This document shows positions 41,099-41,137 of a stretch of DNA of 41,137 nucleotides, piece after piece (positions within the stretch are counted from its first letter, which is position 1; each line of letters begins with the position of its first letter). The position numbers and the translations under genes are program-made. The notes beneath the pieces were generated by a model. The model ran no database searches, was not told the origin of the DNA, and saw nothing but the letters and a program-made list of their open reading frames with translations. Source of the DNA: Reticulitermes lucifugus (taxonomy: Eukaryota; Arthropoda; Insecta; Blattodea; Rhinotermitidae); the NCBI GenBank assembly GCA_026260175.1, contig JAKCWW010004459.1:1-41137 (forward strand). Reading direction: 5' to 3'.

Positions 41099-41137
<39 letters not shown>
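41099..41137. repeat. (GT)n microsatellite running off the window
   Basis: At least 19 GT units to the last base, starting 14 bp beyond the mariner target TA. The true length is unknown because the window ends inside it. Confidence 0.97.

Overview
The window looks like a gene-poor, repeat-rich stretch of an insect nuclear genome. It is AT-rich, carries many decayed transposable elements of animal type (hAT, mariner/Tc1, pogo/Tigger, an APE-type LINE, tRNA-derived SINEs, Penelope-like hammerhead motifs), has long microsatellites and one assembly gap, and shows no bacterial or phage gene order. The LINE and SINE sequences resemble those I associate with polyneopteran insects such as cockroaches. 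That placement is from memory of family resemblance and is tentative. I found no host gene I can defend. All recognisable coding sequence is transposase or reverse transcriptase debris with stops and frameshifts.

Layout. 1-583: 3' end of a hAT transposon, with ACACGTGT-type repeats before its terminus. 1.09-1.41 kb: a truncated ~550-bp dispersed repeat ('R550') abutting a SINE fragment. 2.64-3.54 kb: a palindromic DNA transposon made of two opposed 3' halves of one IS630/Tc1/mariner-like family. 5.94-6.2 kb: a second SINE copy. 7.9-11.65 kb: a nearly complete but dead LINE with an R550 copy nested in its C-terminal region, ending in a (TTAG)n tail. 11.8-15.8 kb: microsatellites, one DNA-transposon end and SINE pieces. 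16.0-16.9 kb: a LINE reverse transcriptase fragment followed by a pogo/Tigger-like transposase C-terminus. 17.16-17.28 kb: a perfect 47-bp inverted repeat. 18.69 kb: a hammerhead-like ribozyme motif. 19.7-20.6 kb: an R550 copy and a 142-bp LINE 3' fragment with a perfect 16-bp target-site duplication.

21.57-21.89 kb: an intact SINE with a 20-bp target-site duplication. 22.7-23.0 kb: a second, different hAT C-terminus. 24.7-25.95 kb: two more R550 pieces. 26.78-26.85 kb: a perfect 32-bp palindrome next to another LINE 3' end. 28.2-28.8 kb: a 36-bp minisatellite broken by 456 Ns. 30.0 and 35.6 kb: two reverse-strand copies of another SINE. 33.2-34.06 kb: an old, diverged ~40-bp tandem array. 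34.1-34.6 kb: two opposed mariner remnants. 34.7-35.2 kb: an inverted pair of hammerhead-bearing repeats, as expected of Penelope-like elements. 40.37-41.08 kb: an internally deleted mariner with both terminal inverted repeats. 41.1 kb to the end: a (GT)n run.

The elements do not form a cooperating gene system. The order of insertion can be read in places: R550 into the LINE, and SINE and LINE fragments with clean target-site duplications. The items most worth following are the hammerhead-like motifs, the palindromic transposon, the two perfect hairpins and the minisatellite whose gap length does not fit its repeat period.
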